A DNA stretch of 52,879 bases from Rhizobium sp. Q54 (GCA_945907045.1 CAMDSH010000025.1:1-52879), one strand, 5' to 3'. Positions 42,019 to 51,769 are shown, numbered from the stretch's first letter. The notes: generated from the letters alone by a model not told the origin. Numbers and translations: made by a program.

Positions 42019-44028
42019 TTAGGCGAACTCGAGAATGACGGCATCCACAGCCAGGCTGTCGCCTTGTTTGACGTGAATTTTCTTCACCGTGCCGTCGATC
42101 TCGGCGCGCAGCACGTTTTCCATCTTCATCGCCTCGACCACGGCCAGCGTTTCGCCCGCCTTGATCTCCTGGCCTTGCGTCACCGCGATGGAGACGACCA
42201 GCCCCGGCATCGGGCAGCGCACATGCTTGCCACTGTCGGCGGCTTTCTTCACCGGCATCAGCCGCGCGTAAGCGGCTTCGCTTTCGGTGTAGACGAAGGC
42301 TTTGGTCTCGACGCCGCGGAAGGAAAGATTGAAGCCGTTGGCGAGCGGGCGCACCTGTATCGCGACCGGCGCGCTGTCGATCGTCCCCGACCAGAGCGGA
42401 TCGCCCGGCTTCCAGTCCGATTGCAGATGGCGGACGCCGCCTTTTCCCTTGCCGGGGAAACGCACTTCGATGACGCCATTCTCGCGCACGACTTCCAGCG
42501 GATGCTCGTTGCCGCCGAGCGAGACCGCGCGCTGGCGCTCGCGCGTCACAAGGCGGCCGTCCATCTGGCCGGAGATGCGCCGCTTGCGCTCGCCCAGCAC
42601 GTGATCGATGGCGGCGGCGACGGACGCCAGAATATCCGCGACCTCGCCATCCGGCGCGGTGGCGTGAAATCCTTTCGGGAATTCCTCGGCGATGAATCCG
42701 GTCGAGAGTTTTCCGGCGCGCCAGCGCGGATGCGCCATCAACGCCGCAAGGAACGGGATGTTGTGGCGAATGCCGTCGATAACGAAGGCATCGAGCGCAT
42801 CGGCCTGTGCCGAGATTGCCTGCGCGCGGGTCGGCGCATGCGTCACCAGCTTGGCGATCATCGGATCGTAGAACAGCGAAATCTCGCCGCCTTCATAGAC
42901 GCCGGTATCGTTGCGAACCGAAATGCCGCCGCTGCTGCTTTCGACCGGCGGACGGTAGCGCGTCAGCCGCCCGATCGAGGGCAGGAAATTGCGGTACGGG
43001 TCTTCGGCGTAAACGCGAGTTTCCACCGCCGAGCCGGTAAGCTTCACGTCGCCTTGCGCGAGCTTGAGCTTCTCGCCCGCCGCGACGCGGATCATCTGCT
43101 CGACTAGATCGATGCCGGTGACGAGTTCGGTCACCGGATGCTCGACCTGCAGGCGCGTGTTCATTTCGAGGAAATAGAAACTCTTGTCCTGCCCCGCGAC
43201 GAACTCCACCGTTCCGGCGGAATCGTAACCGACAGCTTTCGCCAGCGCGACCGCCTGCTCGCCCATTTTCTTGCGGGTTGCTTCATCGAGCAGCGGGCTT
43301 GGAGCCTCCTCCACCACCTTCTGATTTCGGCGCTGGATCGAGCATTCGCGCTCGCCGAGATAAATGACGTTGCCGTGCTTGTCGCCAAGCACCTGAATTT
43401 CGATGTGGCGCGGATCGGTGATGAATTTCTCGATGAACACGCGGTCGTCACCGAACGAGGATTTCGCTTCCGAGCGCGCGCGGGCAAAACCTTCCGCCAC
43501 TTCCGCCTGGCTGTGCGCGACGCGCATGCCCTTGCCGCCGCCGCCGGCCGATGCCTTGATCATCACCGGATAGCCAATCTGGTTGGCGATCTTCACGGCC
43601 TCCTTGTCGTCCTCGATGACACCGAGATGGCCGGGCACGGTGGAGACTTTCGCCGCCGCCGCCGCCTTCTTGCTCTCGATCTTGTCGCCCATCGCCGCGA
43701 TGGCTTTTGGATTAGGCCCGATGAAGACGATGCCCGCCGCTTCCAGCGCTTTCGGGAATGCCTCGCGCTCGGACAAAAATCCGTAGCCCGGATGCACGGC
43801 TTCCGCGCCCGACGCCTTGCAGGCGGCGACGATCTTCTCGATCACCAGATAACTTTCGGCGGCGGGCGGCGGGCCGATATGCACGGCCTCGTCCGCCATC
43901 TCGACATGGAGCGCGTCTTTGTCGGCTTCGGAATAGACCGCGACGGTCGCAATTCCCATGCGGCGCGCGGTCTTGATGATCCGGCAGGCGATCTCGCCGC
44001 GATTGGCGATCAGGATACGCTTGAACAT
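42019..44028 (-). CDS. pccA: Propionyl-CoA carboxylase biotin-containing alpha subunit
   Basis: A 669-residue acyl-CoA carboxylase alpha chain: FKRILIANRGEIACRIIKTARRMGI at the start, ASAGGGGKGMRVAHS ATP-grasp loop, NVIYLGERECSIQRRNQKVVEEAPSP block, and the C-terminal biotinyl domain with EAMKMENVLRAE. Length and the REC-SIQRRNQK and MKMENVL versions are typical of PccA, in contrast to the MccA-like gene in the window. It carboxylates propionyl-CoA to methylmalonyl-CoA. The pccB partner is not visible nearby. The gene is transcribed towards acylphosphatase. Confidence 0.88.
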   Translation of the reverse strand: MFKRILIANRGEIACRIIKTARRMGIATVAVYSEADKDALHVEMADEAVHIGPPPAAESYLVIEKIVAACKASGAEAVHPGYGFLSEREAFPKALEAAGIVFIGPNPKAIAAMGDKIESKKAAAAAKVSTVPGHLGVIEDDKEAVKIANQIGYPVMIKASAGGGGKGMRVAHSQAEVAEGFARARSEAKSSFGDDRVFIEKFITDPRHIEIQVLGDKHGNVIYLGERECSIQRRNQKVVEEAPSPLLDEATRKKMGEQAVALAKAVGYDSAGTVEFVAGQDKSFYFLEMNTRLQVEHPVTELVTGIDLVEQMIRVAAGEKLKLAQGDVKLTGSAVETRVYAEDPYRNFLPSIGRLTRYRPPVESSSGGISVRNDTGVYEGGEISLFYDPMIAKLVTHAPTRAQAISAQADALDAFVIDGIRHNIPFLAALMAHPRWRAGKLSTGFIAEEFPKGFHATAPDGEVADILASVAAAIDHVLGERKRRISGQMDGRLVTRERQRAVSLGGNEHPLEVVRENGVIEVRFPGKGKGGVRHLQSDWKPGDPLWSGTIDSAPVAIQVRPLANGFNLSFRGVETKAFVYTESEAAYARLMPVKKAADSGKHVRCPMPGLVVSIAVTQGQEIKAGETLAVVEAMKMENVLRAEIDGTVKKIHVKQGDSLAVDAVILEFA

Positions 44029-44284
44029 GCGGGTGGGCGGCTGTCCTTTGGCCCCCCGACTTTCAGGGCGGCGTAAACCGGCGTTTTAGCTTAACGTCTC
44101 GCGAGGGCGGCGGAAAATCCTTTTCTTGATAGCATGCCGCGCCACAGCTTTGTTCTGCCCTTAGGTCAACCGCCGATGGGATGATGCTCTTTATGCGGGC
44201 ACCTATTCCGTCCCCACCGCAGTGCCTATATTAGAGCACGGAATTCAGCATTATTGAAAAAACGGCAGGTAATGGAGGTTCGTT

Positions 44285-44947
44285 ATGTCGCTATCGATTA
44301 ATGACATCGTCCCGGATTTCGAGGCGGACACGACTGAAGGCAAAATCAAATTCCACGACTGGATCGGCGACAAATGGGCGGTGCTGTTCTCGCACCCGAA
44401 GGATTTCACGCCGGTCTGCACCACCGAACTCGGCTACATGGCGCGCATCAAGCCGGAATTCGACAAGCGCGGCGTCAAGATCATCGGCCTTTCCGCCGAT
44501 CCGGTGGACAAGCATTCCAAATGGGCGGACGACATCAAGGAGACGCAGGGCTTCGCGCCGAATTTCCCGATGATCGGCGATCCTGAGCTGAAAGTCGCCA
44601 AGGCCTACGGCATGCTTCCCGCCGCCGCTTCCGGCGATCACACCAAGCGCACCGCCGCCGATAACCAGACCGTGCGCAACGTGTTCGTCATCGGCCCGGA
44701 CAAGAAGGTGAAGCTCATTCTCGTTTATCCGATGACCACGGGACGCAACTTCGACGAAGTGCTGCGCGTCATCGACTCGCTGCAACTCACCGCCAAGCAC
44801 AAGGTTTCGACCCCCGCGCAGTGGAAGCAAGGCGAGGATGTCATCATCGCCGGTTCGGTGTCCGACGAGGACGCCAAGAAGACCTATCCGCAGGGCTGGA
44901 AATCGCCGAAGCCTTACATCCGCATCGTGCCGCAGCCGAAAGCTTGA
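44285..44947 (+). CDS. 1-Cys peroxiredoxin (Prx6 type)
   Basis: A 220-residue peroxidase with the peroxidatic Cys45 in DFTPVCTTELGY, followed by LGLSADPVDKH-type residues (here IGLSADPVDKHSKW) and a long C-terminal extension (TPAQWKQGEDVIIAGSVSDEDAKKTYPQGW). There is only one Cys in the whole protein, so it is of 1-Cys (Prx6) type and needs an outside reductant. It detoxifies peroxides in the cytoplasm. Strong ribosome site GGAGG lies before the ATG. It is a single-gene unit with a clear terminator downstream. Confidence 0.93.
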   Translation: MSLSINDIVPDFEADTTEGKIKFHDWIGDKWAVLFSHPKDFTPVCTTELGYMARIKPEFDKRGVKIIGLSADPVDKHSKWADDIKETQGFAPNFPMIGDPELKVAKAYGMLPAAASGDHTKRTAADNQTVRNVFVIGPDKKVKLILVYPMTTGRNFDEVLRVIDSLQLTAKHKVSTPAQWKQGEDVIIAGSVSDEDAKKTYPQGWKSPKPYIRIVPQPKA

Positions 44948-44972
44948 GTTAAGGCACGCAGCGATTTAACAG

Positions 44973-45003
44973 GGGCGCGGTGCAAGCCGCGCCCTTATTA
45001 TTT
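44973..45003 (+). terminator. Rho-independent terminator of the peroxiredoxin gene
   Basis: GGGCGCGG (44973-44980) pairs with CCGCGCCC (44987-44994) around TGCAAG and is followed by TTATTATTTG. Confidence 0.8.
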
Positions 45004-45023
45004 GACCCTCTCGATTGGCCCCG

Positions 45024-45638
45024 ATGACAGACCTCGGTTTCATCCATCGCTTCATTCCGGCGAGCGCGCCGGACCGGCCGACACTGTTGCTGCTGCACGG
45101 CACCGGCGGCGACGAGAACGATCTTATTCCGCTGGCGCAGCGGATAGCGCCCGGCGCAGGCCTGCTCTCGCCGCGCGGCAAGGTGCTGGAGAACGGCATG
45201 CCGCGCTTTTTCCGCCGGCTGGCGGAGGGCGTGTTCGACCTTGAGGATTTGAAAGTCCGCACGGCTGAGCTGATCGAATTCATCGCCGCTGCGCGCAAGG
45301 CTTACGATCTGCCGAAGCCAATTGCGCTCGGATTTTCCAACGGCGCGAATATCGCGGCGTCGATTTTGCTCACAAAGCCCGACGCGCTCGCGGGCGCGGC
45401 GCTGCTGCGCGCCATGCTGCCGTTGGAGCCGCCAGCGTTGCCCAATCTCAAAGACGTGCCGGTGCTACTCCTTTCCGGCGCGTCCGATCCGATGATGCCT
45501 GCCGCCGCGCGCGAGCGCCTGGCCGCCGTTCTGGAAAAATCCGGCGCCAGACTGCTTCACGAAACACTCCCCGCCGGGCATAACCTCACGCAGCAAGACC
45601 TCGCGCTTACCGCGCGCTGGCTGGAGCCCCTGAAATGA
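45024..45638 (+). CDS. Alpha/beta hydrolase of carboxylesterase/phospholipase type
   Basis: A 204-residue serine hydrolase: oxyanion strand LLLLHGTGGDENDLIPLA, nucleophile elbow GFSNGAN, Asp in LLLSGASDPMMP, and His in PAGHNLTQQD. Such enzymes cleave short acyl esters or thioesters in the cytoplasm. The ATG at 45024 lacks a strong ribosome site; a TTG 9 bases earlier is possible. Its stop overlaps the start of the PaaI gene (ATGA), so they are coupled. Confidence 0.88.
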   Translation: MTDLGFIHRFIPASAPDRPTLLLLHGTGGDENDLIPLAQRIAPGAGLLSPRGKVLENGMPRFFRRLAEGVFDLEDLKVRTAELIEFIAAARKAYDLPKPIALGFSNGANIAASILLTKPDALAGAALLRAMLPLEPPALPNLKDVPVLLLSGASDPMMPAAARERLAAVLEKSGARLLHETLPAGHNLTQQDLALTARWLEPLK

Positions 45639-46039
45639 TCGAAGACGCCAAGATACAGCCGCCCTACTCGCAATTCATGAACATGAAGATCACGCACGTC
45701 TCGGAGGAGCGGCTCACCGCCGAGATGCTGGTGACCGAACAGCTGAGCAACCGCAACGGCGTGCTGCACGGCGGCGCGCTGATGTCGCTCGCCGACAATC
45801 TCGGCGGCACCGCTGCCACCGCCAATTTGCGGCCCGGTCAGGCGACCACCACGGTCGAGAGCAAGACCAATTTTTTCGCGGCGATCCCGATTGGCGACAT
45901 CGCGCGCGCCGAATGCACGGCGCTGCATCGCGGACGAACGACGATGGTTTGGCAGACGCGCGTCACCCGCGGAGACGGCAAGCTGGCTGCGATGGTGACG
46001 CAGACGCAGCTCGTGCTCACAGCTAAAGCGGAAAAGTAA
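45635..46039 (+). CDS. PaaI family hotdog thioesterase
   Basis: A 134-residue hotdog-fold acyl-CoA thioesterase: NRNGVLHGGALMSLADNLGGTAATANL with the catalytic GG/Asp area, VESKTNFFAAIPIGD, and GRTTMVWQTRVTRGDGKLAAMVTQTQLVL. It hydrolyses aryl- or acyl-CoA thioesters. It starts inside the stop codon of the hydrolase gene. Substrate cannot be told. Confidence 0.9.
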   Translation: MIEDAKIQPPYSQFMNMKITHVSEERLTAEMLVTEQLSNRNGVLHGGALMSLADNLGGTAATANLRPGQATTTVESKTNFFAAIPIGDIARAECTALHRGRTTMVWQTRVTRGDGKLAAMVTQTQLVLTAKAEK

Positions 46040-46046
46040 CGCCGCG

Positions 46047-46931
46047 TTACTTCGCGGGCGCCGCTGCGCCGCGATTCACCATGAAAACGCCGCCCGCGCA
46101 GACCACCATGCCCGCGACCGAGAGCGCGTCGAGCCGCTCGCCGAACAGCGCAAAAGCCATCAGCGCCGTCACCGATGGCACCAGATAGAACAAACTTGCA
46201 AAGCTGGTGGCGGCAGTGCGGCGGATCAACCAGTACATCAGACCGATTGCACCGATGGAGAGAACCAGCACCAGCCAGCTCAGCGCGAAGACGAATTCGC
46301 CGCTCCACACAACCGCGCGCGTCTCGAATGAAAACGCTCCAATCGCGAACAGAATTCCCGCCGCGACATATTGCACAAGATTTCCGCTGCGCCAGTCGAT
46401 CTTGCCGCAATAGCGCTTTTGATAAAGCGTGCCAAGCGTAATACCGATGAGCGAGAGAAAGCTACAGATCCAGCCGAGCGTCGAGCCCGCGCCGATCAGC
46501 GAGCGATCGTGCAGCACCATCGCGACGCCGAGGAGACCCAACGCCAGCCCGAACCATTGCAGCTTTGTGACGCGCTCGCCCAGCCAGCGGTTGGCGATGG
46601 TCGAGGTGAGGATCGGCTGCAATCCCGGTATCAGCGCGGAGATTCCGGCCGGCACGCCCTGGCTGATTGCCGTGAACACGCCACCAAGATAAAGCCCGTG
46701 CACCAGCGAGCCCGCCACCACGCTGTGCATGCTCTCGCGCCCGTCCGGCCAGCGTGCCCGTGTGACGAGCGCGATCGTTCCCAGAATGAGAACGACGAAC
46801 ACCATTCGCACCGCGAGGAATGTGAGCGGCTCGGCGTAGGGCAGACCGTATTTCGCCCCGATGAAGCCGGTGCTCCATAGAAAGACGAACAGGCCGGGCG
46901 CCACCGCAATGAAGATATTGCTCGCAGGCAT
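46047..46931 (-). CDS. EamA family (DMT superfamily) transporter
   Basis: A 294-residue ten-helix drug/metabolite transporter with two EamA repeats (FVFLWSTGFIGAKYGLPYAEPLTFLAVR; then GEFVFALSWLVLVLSIGAIGL). Start at 46931 (MPASNIF) is preferred, with GAGAAG upstream; in-frame codons back to 47078 would overlap the divergent small gene. Substrate unknown. A second EamA gene of the window (50627-51517) is distinct in sequence. It is convergent with the PaaI gene. Confidence 0.88.
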   Translation of the reverse strand: MPASNIFIAVAPGLFVFLWSTGFIGAKYGLPYAEPLTFLAVRMVFVVLILGTIALVTRARWPDGRESMHSVVAGSLVHGLYLGGVFTAISQGVPAGISALIPGLQPILTSTIANRWLGERVTKLQWFGLALGLLGVAMVLHDRSLIGAGSTLGWICSFLSLIGITLGTLYQKRYCGKIDWRSGNLVQYVAAGILFAIGAFSFETRAVVWSGEFVFALSWLVLVLSIGAIGLMYWLIRRTAATSFASLFYLVPSVTALMAFALFGERLDALSVAGMVVCAGGVFMVNRGAAAPAK

Positions 46932-47077
46932 GGACTTCTCGCTCGCACCGGCCAGAGAGGGAACCGCAGGCGGGAGGCCCCTATAGCATCCCCCCGGCGC
47001 GCTGGCTCCCCTTCTCCCGCGCATGGCGGTAATGCTAGGGTCCGGCCGGGGCGCGAGGATTGGCGCAGGGGAACGCA

Positions 47078-47248
47078 ATGAGACTTATGGTTGTCTACAT
47101 CGTTATCGTCATCATCGGCGAGTTCATCGCCTATGGCATCGGGCGCGGGGTCGAGATGTTTTCGACAACCCTGAGCTTGCCTATTTTCCTCGCCATGTTT
47201 TTCAGCGTGTTCTTTTTCGGCTGGAAACTCGCGGTCCGCGTAGGCTGA
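47078..47248 (+). CDS. Small membrane protein
   Basis: A 56-residue protein with two hydrophobic stretches (MVVYIVIVIIGEFIAYGIG and LSLPIFLAMFFSVFFFGW). The ATG at 47078 follows AGGGGAA by a good spacing. It ends 4 bases before the frmA-like gene on the same strand, so they are likely co-transcribed. No family is recognised. Confidence 0.65.
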   Translation: MRLMVVYIVIVIIGEFIAYGIGRGVEMFSTTLSLPIFLAMFFSVFFFGWKLAVRVG

Positions 47249-47252
47249 TCGC

Positions 47253-48380
<1,128 letters not shown>

Positions 48381-48470
48381 GTGTACAGTTTCATCGCACA
48401 TGCTTGCGTCAGCATTCAAAGCGTGTACCGTCTTTTTTCAGTCGCATGATCCACGGACGGGACATCACAC

Positions 48471-48725
48471 ATGGCGCACGTAGCAACCGATGAAGAAGTC
48501 GGACGTCAAATCCTCCGCGTATTCATGAACCATAACGTCCGGCCTAGCGGTACGCTCCGCCGGAACTACTTCACCGACGTGCGCGACGCCGATTTCCAGC
48601 GCGGGTTGAAGAAGGCGGTGGAAAATAGCTGGCTGACACTGAAACAGCACGACCGCTACACCTACATCCTCACCGAAGCGGGCCTTGCCGCCGGTCAGGA
48701 CATGCGGCTTTCGGCGACGAACTGA
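48471..48725 (+). CDS. Conserved-looking small hypothetical protein
   Basis: An 84-residue soluble protein without recognised family. Its pattern (EEVGRQILRVFMNHNVRPSG, FQRGLKKAVENSWLT, YTYILTEAGLAAG) resembles a small winged-helix layout, with helices followed by a final strand pair and LTEAG like the end of such domains. That reading is only suggestive. Starts at MAHVATDEE after GGGAC. It has about 90 bases between it and frmA. Confidence 0.6.
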   Translation: MAHVATDEEVGRQILRVFMNHNVRPSGTLRRNYFTDVRDADFQRGLKKAVENSWLTLKQHDRYTYILTEAGLAAGQDMRLSATN

Positions 48726-48792
48726 TCTTCGCGCAATAAAAAATCTCGTACGGCGGCGTTTTGGCGATTTTTCGCATCGCAACATGGCGTGT

Positions 48793-48818
48793 GGAACCCA
48801 AGTGCGGCTTGGGCCGTT
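48793..48818 (+). promoter_or_regulatory. EcfG-type promoter
   Basis: GGAAC (48793-48797), 17-base spacer, CGTT (48815-48818), an exact EcfG consensus. It ends 58 bases before the start of the small membrane protein gene at 48877. Confidence 0.75.
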
Positions 48819-48876
48819 ATCCCTCCAGCAGTTGAGCGTTCAAATCGTTTGAACACTCGATCGATGGAGGACTGTC

Positions 48877-49158
48877 ATGACGGATCCCCGTTTCGCCGAC
48901 CCGAACACCCCGTTGTCGCGCTTCGACATGGTGTCGTCGCCAATGGCCTGGGGCTGGATCGCCGGCGTCGCAGTAGTGGCGCTGCTCGTGATCTTCCTGC
49001 TCGGCTCCGGCGGCCGCGATGGCTCGCAGACGGCCGGCGTCAATAACCCGCCCCCCGGCGCCACCGGTACAGCGCCCATTCGCAACGTGACGCCGATGCG
49101 GCCGCCGACCCCGCCGACCACGACAGGCAGCGGCTCGCAAGGCGGCACCGCCAACTGA
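48877..49158 (+). CDS. Small single-span membrane protein, likely stress induced
   Basis: A 93-residue protein: polar N-terminus, one hydrophobic helix (MAWGWIAGVAVVALLVIFLLG, about 23-43) and a Pro/Thr/Gly-rich tail (PPPGATGTAPIRNVTPMRPPTPP) that ends QGGTAN. GGAGG lies well placed before the ATG. An exact EcfG promoter is upstream. Family not recognised; similar small membrane proteins occur in Bradyrhizobium relatives. A hairpin follows the stop. Confidence 0.68.
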   Translation: MTDPRFADPNTPLSRFDMVSSPMAWGWIAGVAVVALLVIFLLGSGGRDGSQTAGVNNPPPGATGTAPIRNVTPMRPPTPPTTTGSGSQGGTAN

Positions 49159-49175
49159 CGTAACGCTTCGCGCGG

Positions 49176-49194
49176 CCCCGGCATAATGCCGGGG
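49176..49194. terminator. GC-rich hairpin between convergent genes
   Basis: CCCCGGCA (49176-49183) and TGCCGGGG (49187-49194) pair perfectly around TAA. No T tract follows; it separates the convergent small membrane gene and lipoprotein gene. Confidence 0.5.
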
Positions 49195-49212
49195 TTGCGT
49201 CACGCGCCGGCG

Positions 49213-50214
49213 CTAGATTGGCGCGGGACACTTTGCGTTCAGATTGAACGGCTTTGCCGCGCGCGGCGCGCCGAATGTTGACTCCCGGGTCGGGGGCGCG
49301 GGCTGCCGCGATAACTGCACCATCGTCTTCGCCAGGTCTTCGATACGGTGGCGGCTAAAGCCCGTTCCAGACAGCGCATTGAAACGAACCGTGCGGATGC
49401 GCGGGTTGCAGGCTGAATAAGGATGAAACAGCCGGACGATGGCGCGGGGAAACGCCAATATCTCGAACTGCTCATAGACGTAATCGAAATAGCGGTCCTT
49501 CTTGTTGCGCGCCAGCAGCTCCGCCGCGATATCGCCGATCCCGACAACGAATGACGGATCGAAGGCATACACCGTGCGGATTTTCGGATGCGCATAGGCG
49601 ACGTGCTGCGCCAGTCCGCCGCCGAGCGAATGACCGACCGCGACGATCTTGCCCGTGCAGCCGCGCCGTTCGGCCTCGCGCACGATCACACTTATATTGT
49701 CGCGCGCCTGATCGTACTGATCGTAGATGCCGACCCCGCTGTGAAACCAGTGGAGGTTCGCAACCCAGTCATCATACGAGGTCAAATCCGTGCCGCGAAA
49801 CGCGATCACGGCGGCGCGGCAAATCCCTTGCGACCTTTGTACCCAGAGCTGAACGCCGAGACCGCCATAAAATGTGCAGACGCGGTCGCGCGGGCAGTCA
49901 AATTTGGTCCAGCTCTTTTCGATGCGCCAGCCGGCGATCGCCTTGCGCGCCTCGCCTTCCGACTCGCCGAAATTCTTCTCCGCGCCCGGATTGTCATAGG
50001 CGCGCGCTGCGATCACCGCATATTTGGCATAGGCCGCCGCCACCGGGCGCGCGTCGTAAAATTCCGGCTTGTCGGCAACGCCGACGAGGACTGTGCCGGC
50101 GGACTGAAACGGAACGAACGTGGCGCAACCTGCCAGTTGCAATCCGGCGGCCGCCACAGCCAATAGCCGCGCTTTTGCGAACCAGCGACCCCGTATTGCG
50201 AATACTCTCTTCAC
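49213..50214 (-). CDS. Lipase-like alpha/beta hydrolase lipoprotein
   Basis: A 333-residue protein with a lipobox (LAGC at about 27-30), so a lipid-anchored envelope protein. The class 3 lipase pattern follows: AVIAFRGTDLTSYDDWVANL (oxyanion region), nucleophile elbow IVAVGHSLGGGLAQHVAYAHP, and VYAFDPSFVVG. Catalytic Ser is in GHSLGG; the His is probably in the C-terminal third (RLFHPYSACN). It likely acts on lipids in the periplasm or outer membrane. It starts 4 bases into the end of the AhpD-like gene. Confidence 0.85.
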   Translation of the reverse strand: MKRVFAIRGRWFAKARLLAVAAAGLQLAGCATFVPFQSAGTVLVGVADKPEFYDARPVAAAYAKYAVIAARAYDNPGAEKNFGESEGEARKAIAGWRIEKSWTKFDCPRDRVCTFYGGLGVQLWVQRSQGICRAAVIAFRGTDLTSYDDWVANLHWFHSGVGIYDQYDQARDNISVIVREAERRGCTGKIVAVGHSLGGGLAQHVAYAHPKIRTVYAFDPSFVVGIGDIAAELLARNKKDRYFDYVYEQFEILAFPRAIVRLFHPYSACNPRIRTVRFNALSGTGFSRHRIEDLAKTMVQLSRQPAPPTRESTFGAPRAAKPFNLNAKCPAPI

Positions 50215-50606
50215 GTTTCGAACGCCGGATCGATCGGCACGCGATAGCCGTTAGCCAAACGATTTGTCTCGTTCGCCATGCCGGTGACCGCCATCACCTC
50301 GCCGAACATCGCCTCGCTCATGCCCGCCTTGCGCGCCGCCGCCGTGTGGCTGGCGATGCAATAAGCGCAACCGTTGGTCACGCTCACCGCGAGATAAATC
50401 ATTTCCTTGGTGAGTGGATCGAGCGCGCCCGGCGCCATGATCTGCTTCACGCTCTCCCATGTACGTTTCAAGGTTGCCGGATCGCGTGCAAGATATTTCC
50501 AGAAATTGTTGACGTCCGGCACGTTGCGCGACGCCTTGATGTCGTCGTACACGGCTCGCACCTGAGGCGAAGCATCCTTGTATTCAACCGGCGGCGGCGT
50601 GGTCAT
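50211..50606 (-). CDS. Carboxymuconolactone decarboxylase (AhpD-like) family protein
   Basis: A 131-residue protein with the CMD-family core: LDPLTKEMIYLAVSVTNGCAYCIASHTAAARKAGMSEAM, in which CAYC followed by His is the AhpD-type redox and proton-relay motif. Such proteins act as disulphide reductants in peroxide defence. The start at 50606 has a perfect GGAGG. A longer reading upstream runs antisense-like into the EamA gene and is not used. It is translationally coupled to the lipase-like lipoprotein gene. Confidence 0.9.
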   Translation of the reverse strand: MTTPPPVEYKDASPQVRAVYDDIKASRNVPDVNNFWKYLARDPATLKRTWESVKQIMAPGALDPLTKEMIYLAVSVTNGCAYCIASHTAAARKAGMSEAMFGEVMAVTGMANETNRLANGYRVPIDPAFET

Positions 50607-50626
50607 GCGATCCTCCGATTTGAAAG

Positions 50627-51517
50627 TTAGCGTGGGTCTTTCGCGGGCGCGCCAGTCGTCGCCAGCAATATCCCGGCACCGACCGCGATGAGGCCGACGA
50701 TCAGATTGATGCCAATCGCCTCGCCGATCGCCAGCGCGCCCACGGCGGAAGCGAACACCGGATTGACGGTGATGGTCACCGCGGTTTTGGTCGGGGTCGT
50801 GCGGCCGAGCGCGAAGCTCCAGAGGAAAAACACCAGCGCCGCGCCGATGACGCCGAGATAGCCGACCGCGATCCACTGCGGCGCGTGGAAATCCTTCACC
50901 GCATCGAAACCGCCGATCAGCAGCGCCCAGACGAACAATCCCAGCCCCGCTGCGCCCATGCCGACGGTGACGAAAGCCAGTGGATCGGAGCGCGCGATGT
51001 AGGGCCGCGACCAGACGTTATAAAGCGACATCAAAAACGTCGCGCCCGCCATGATCGCTTCGCCGCGCCAGGCGCCGGGAGGCGCGTTGGAAAGATCGAA
51101 CAGCAATGCGCCGGCTACGCCTGCGAACGCGATCAGCACGCCGAGCGTTTTGCGCGCGGTAAGCCGCTCGATGCCGAGCACGGCGGCGGCGGCCATCGTC
51201 ATCAGCGGCATGGTGGAGAGCGTGAGCGCGCCGCGCGCTGCGGTGGTGTAGCTGTAAGCGAGATTGAACATCACCGAGAAGGCGAAGAAGAACATCAGCC
51301 CAAGCCCGACGACAGCGGGCCAGTCTTCGCGCGCGGGCCAGCGGCTTTTCAGCATGAGCGCGAGCGGCAGCAGCAGCAAAAATCCGACGCCGTAGCGGAA
51401 CACGCCGAGCGTCACCGGATCGGTGGCGCCGATGACGAAGCGCGTCGTGCCGCTGGCGATGCCGCCCAATGCGGCTGACGCTACCGCCGCCATCACGCCG
51501 ATATTTTCGCGGGTCAT
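50627..51517 (-). CDS. EamA family (DMT superfamily) transporter
   Basis: A 296-residue ten-helix membrane protein with two EamA repeats (GVFRYGVGFLLLLPLALMLK; then IAVGYLGVIGAALVFFLWSFALGRTTPTKTAVTITVNPVFA). Exports small metabolites; substrate unknown. Start at 51517 (MTRENIG). It precedes the AhpD-like gene by 20 bases on the same strand, so these three genes likely make one operon with the lipoprotein gene. Confidence 0.9.
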   Translation of the reverse strand: MTRENIGVMAAVASAALGGIASGTTRFVIGATDPVTLGVFRYGVGFLLLLPLALMLKSRWPAREDWPAVVGLGLMFFFAFSVMFNLAYSYTTAARGALTLSTMPLMTMAAAAVLGIERLTARKTLGVLIAFAGVAGALLFDLSNAPPGAWRGEAIMAGATFLMSLYNVWSRPYIARSDPLAFVTVGMGAAGLGLFVWALLIGGFDAVKDFHAPQWIAVGYLGVIGAALVFFLWSFALGRTTPTKTAVTITVNPVFASAVGALAIGEAIGINLIVGLIAVGAGILLATTGAPAKDPR

Positions 51518-51556
51518 TGGAAATCCACGCTGGACGAATGTTGGACTATCTTGTCA

Positions 51557-51577
51557 TTGCCGGGCCTGACCCGGCAA
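51557..51577. repeat. Short palindrome of a dispersed alphaproteobacterial type
   Basis: TTGCCGGG (51557-51564) pairs with CCCGGCAA (51570-51577) around CCTGA. The wider context GTCATTGCCGGGCCTGACC and the following AATCCATG are familiar from dispersed intergenic repeats of Bradyrhizobium-like genomes; this is from memory. It lies in the 414-base gap between the EamA gene and the IS1595 transposase. Confidence 0.55.
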
Positions 51578-51661
51578 TCCATGAAGCCAAGCTTCGCCGC
51601 CCGTATTGTTTAAGGCGCCGGGTGCGCCTGTAACTTCTGTCCGCATAAGGCCCTTGCGGGC

Positions 51662-51769
51662 CACACGGAATGCCGGAGCACCGAACGCCCCGCAGCCTCG
51701 TGTGGAGTGGTTTTAGGTAACCACACGAGTTAGCCACCGCAGGATGCCGATGCTCCGGCCTTCCGTGCG
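51662..51769. repeat. Nested inverted repeat, possible cruciform or structured RNA
   Basis: Outer arms 51662-51680 and 51751-51769 pair at 17 of 19 positions (CACACGGAATGCCGGAGCA against the reverse complement). Inside, CTCGTGTGG (51697-51705) pairs exactly with CCACACGAG (51721-51729). Two more small hairpins flank it (GGCGC/GCGCC near 51613-51627 and GGCCC/GGGCC near 51649-51662). No gene is seen in this stretch. Confidence 0.55.

Noticed and set aside
41422..43107. 561-codon plus-strand frame opposite lipB, acylphosphatase and pccA
   Set aside because: It lies antisense to well-supported genes, its product has His/Arg/Ala-rich composition with no domain, and it reflects codon bias on the other strand.
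42019..44028. pccA as a second copy of mccA
   Set aside because: Length, the block near the biotin and the ERECSIQRRNQK region differ from the gene at 8867-10834 and fit PccA.
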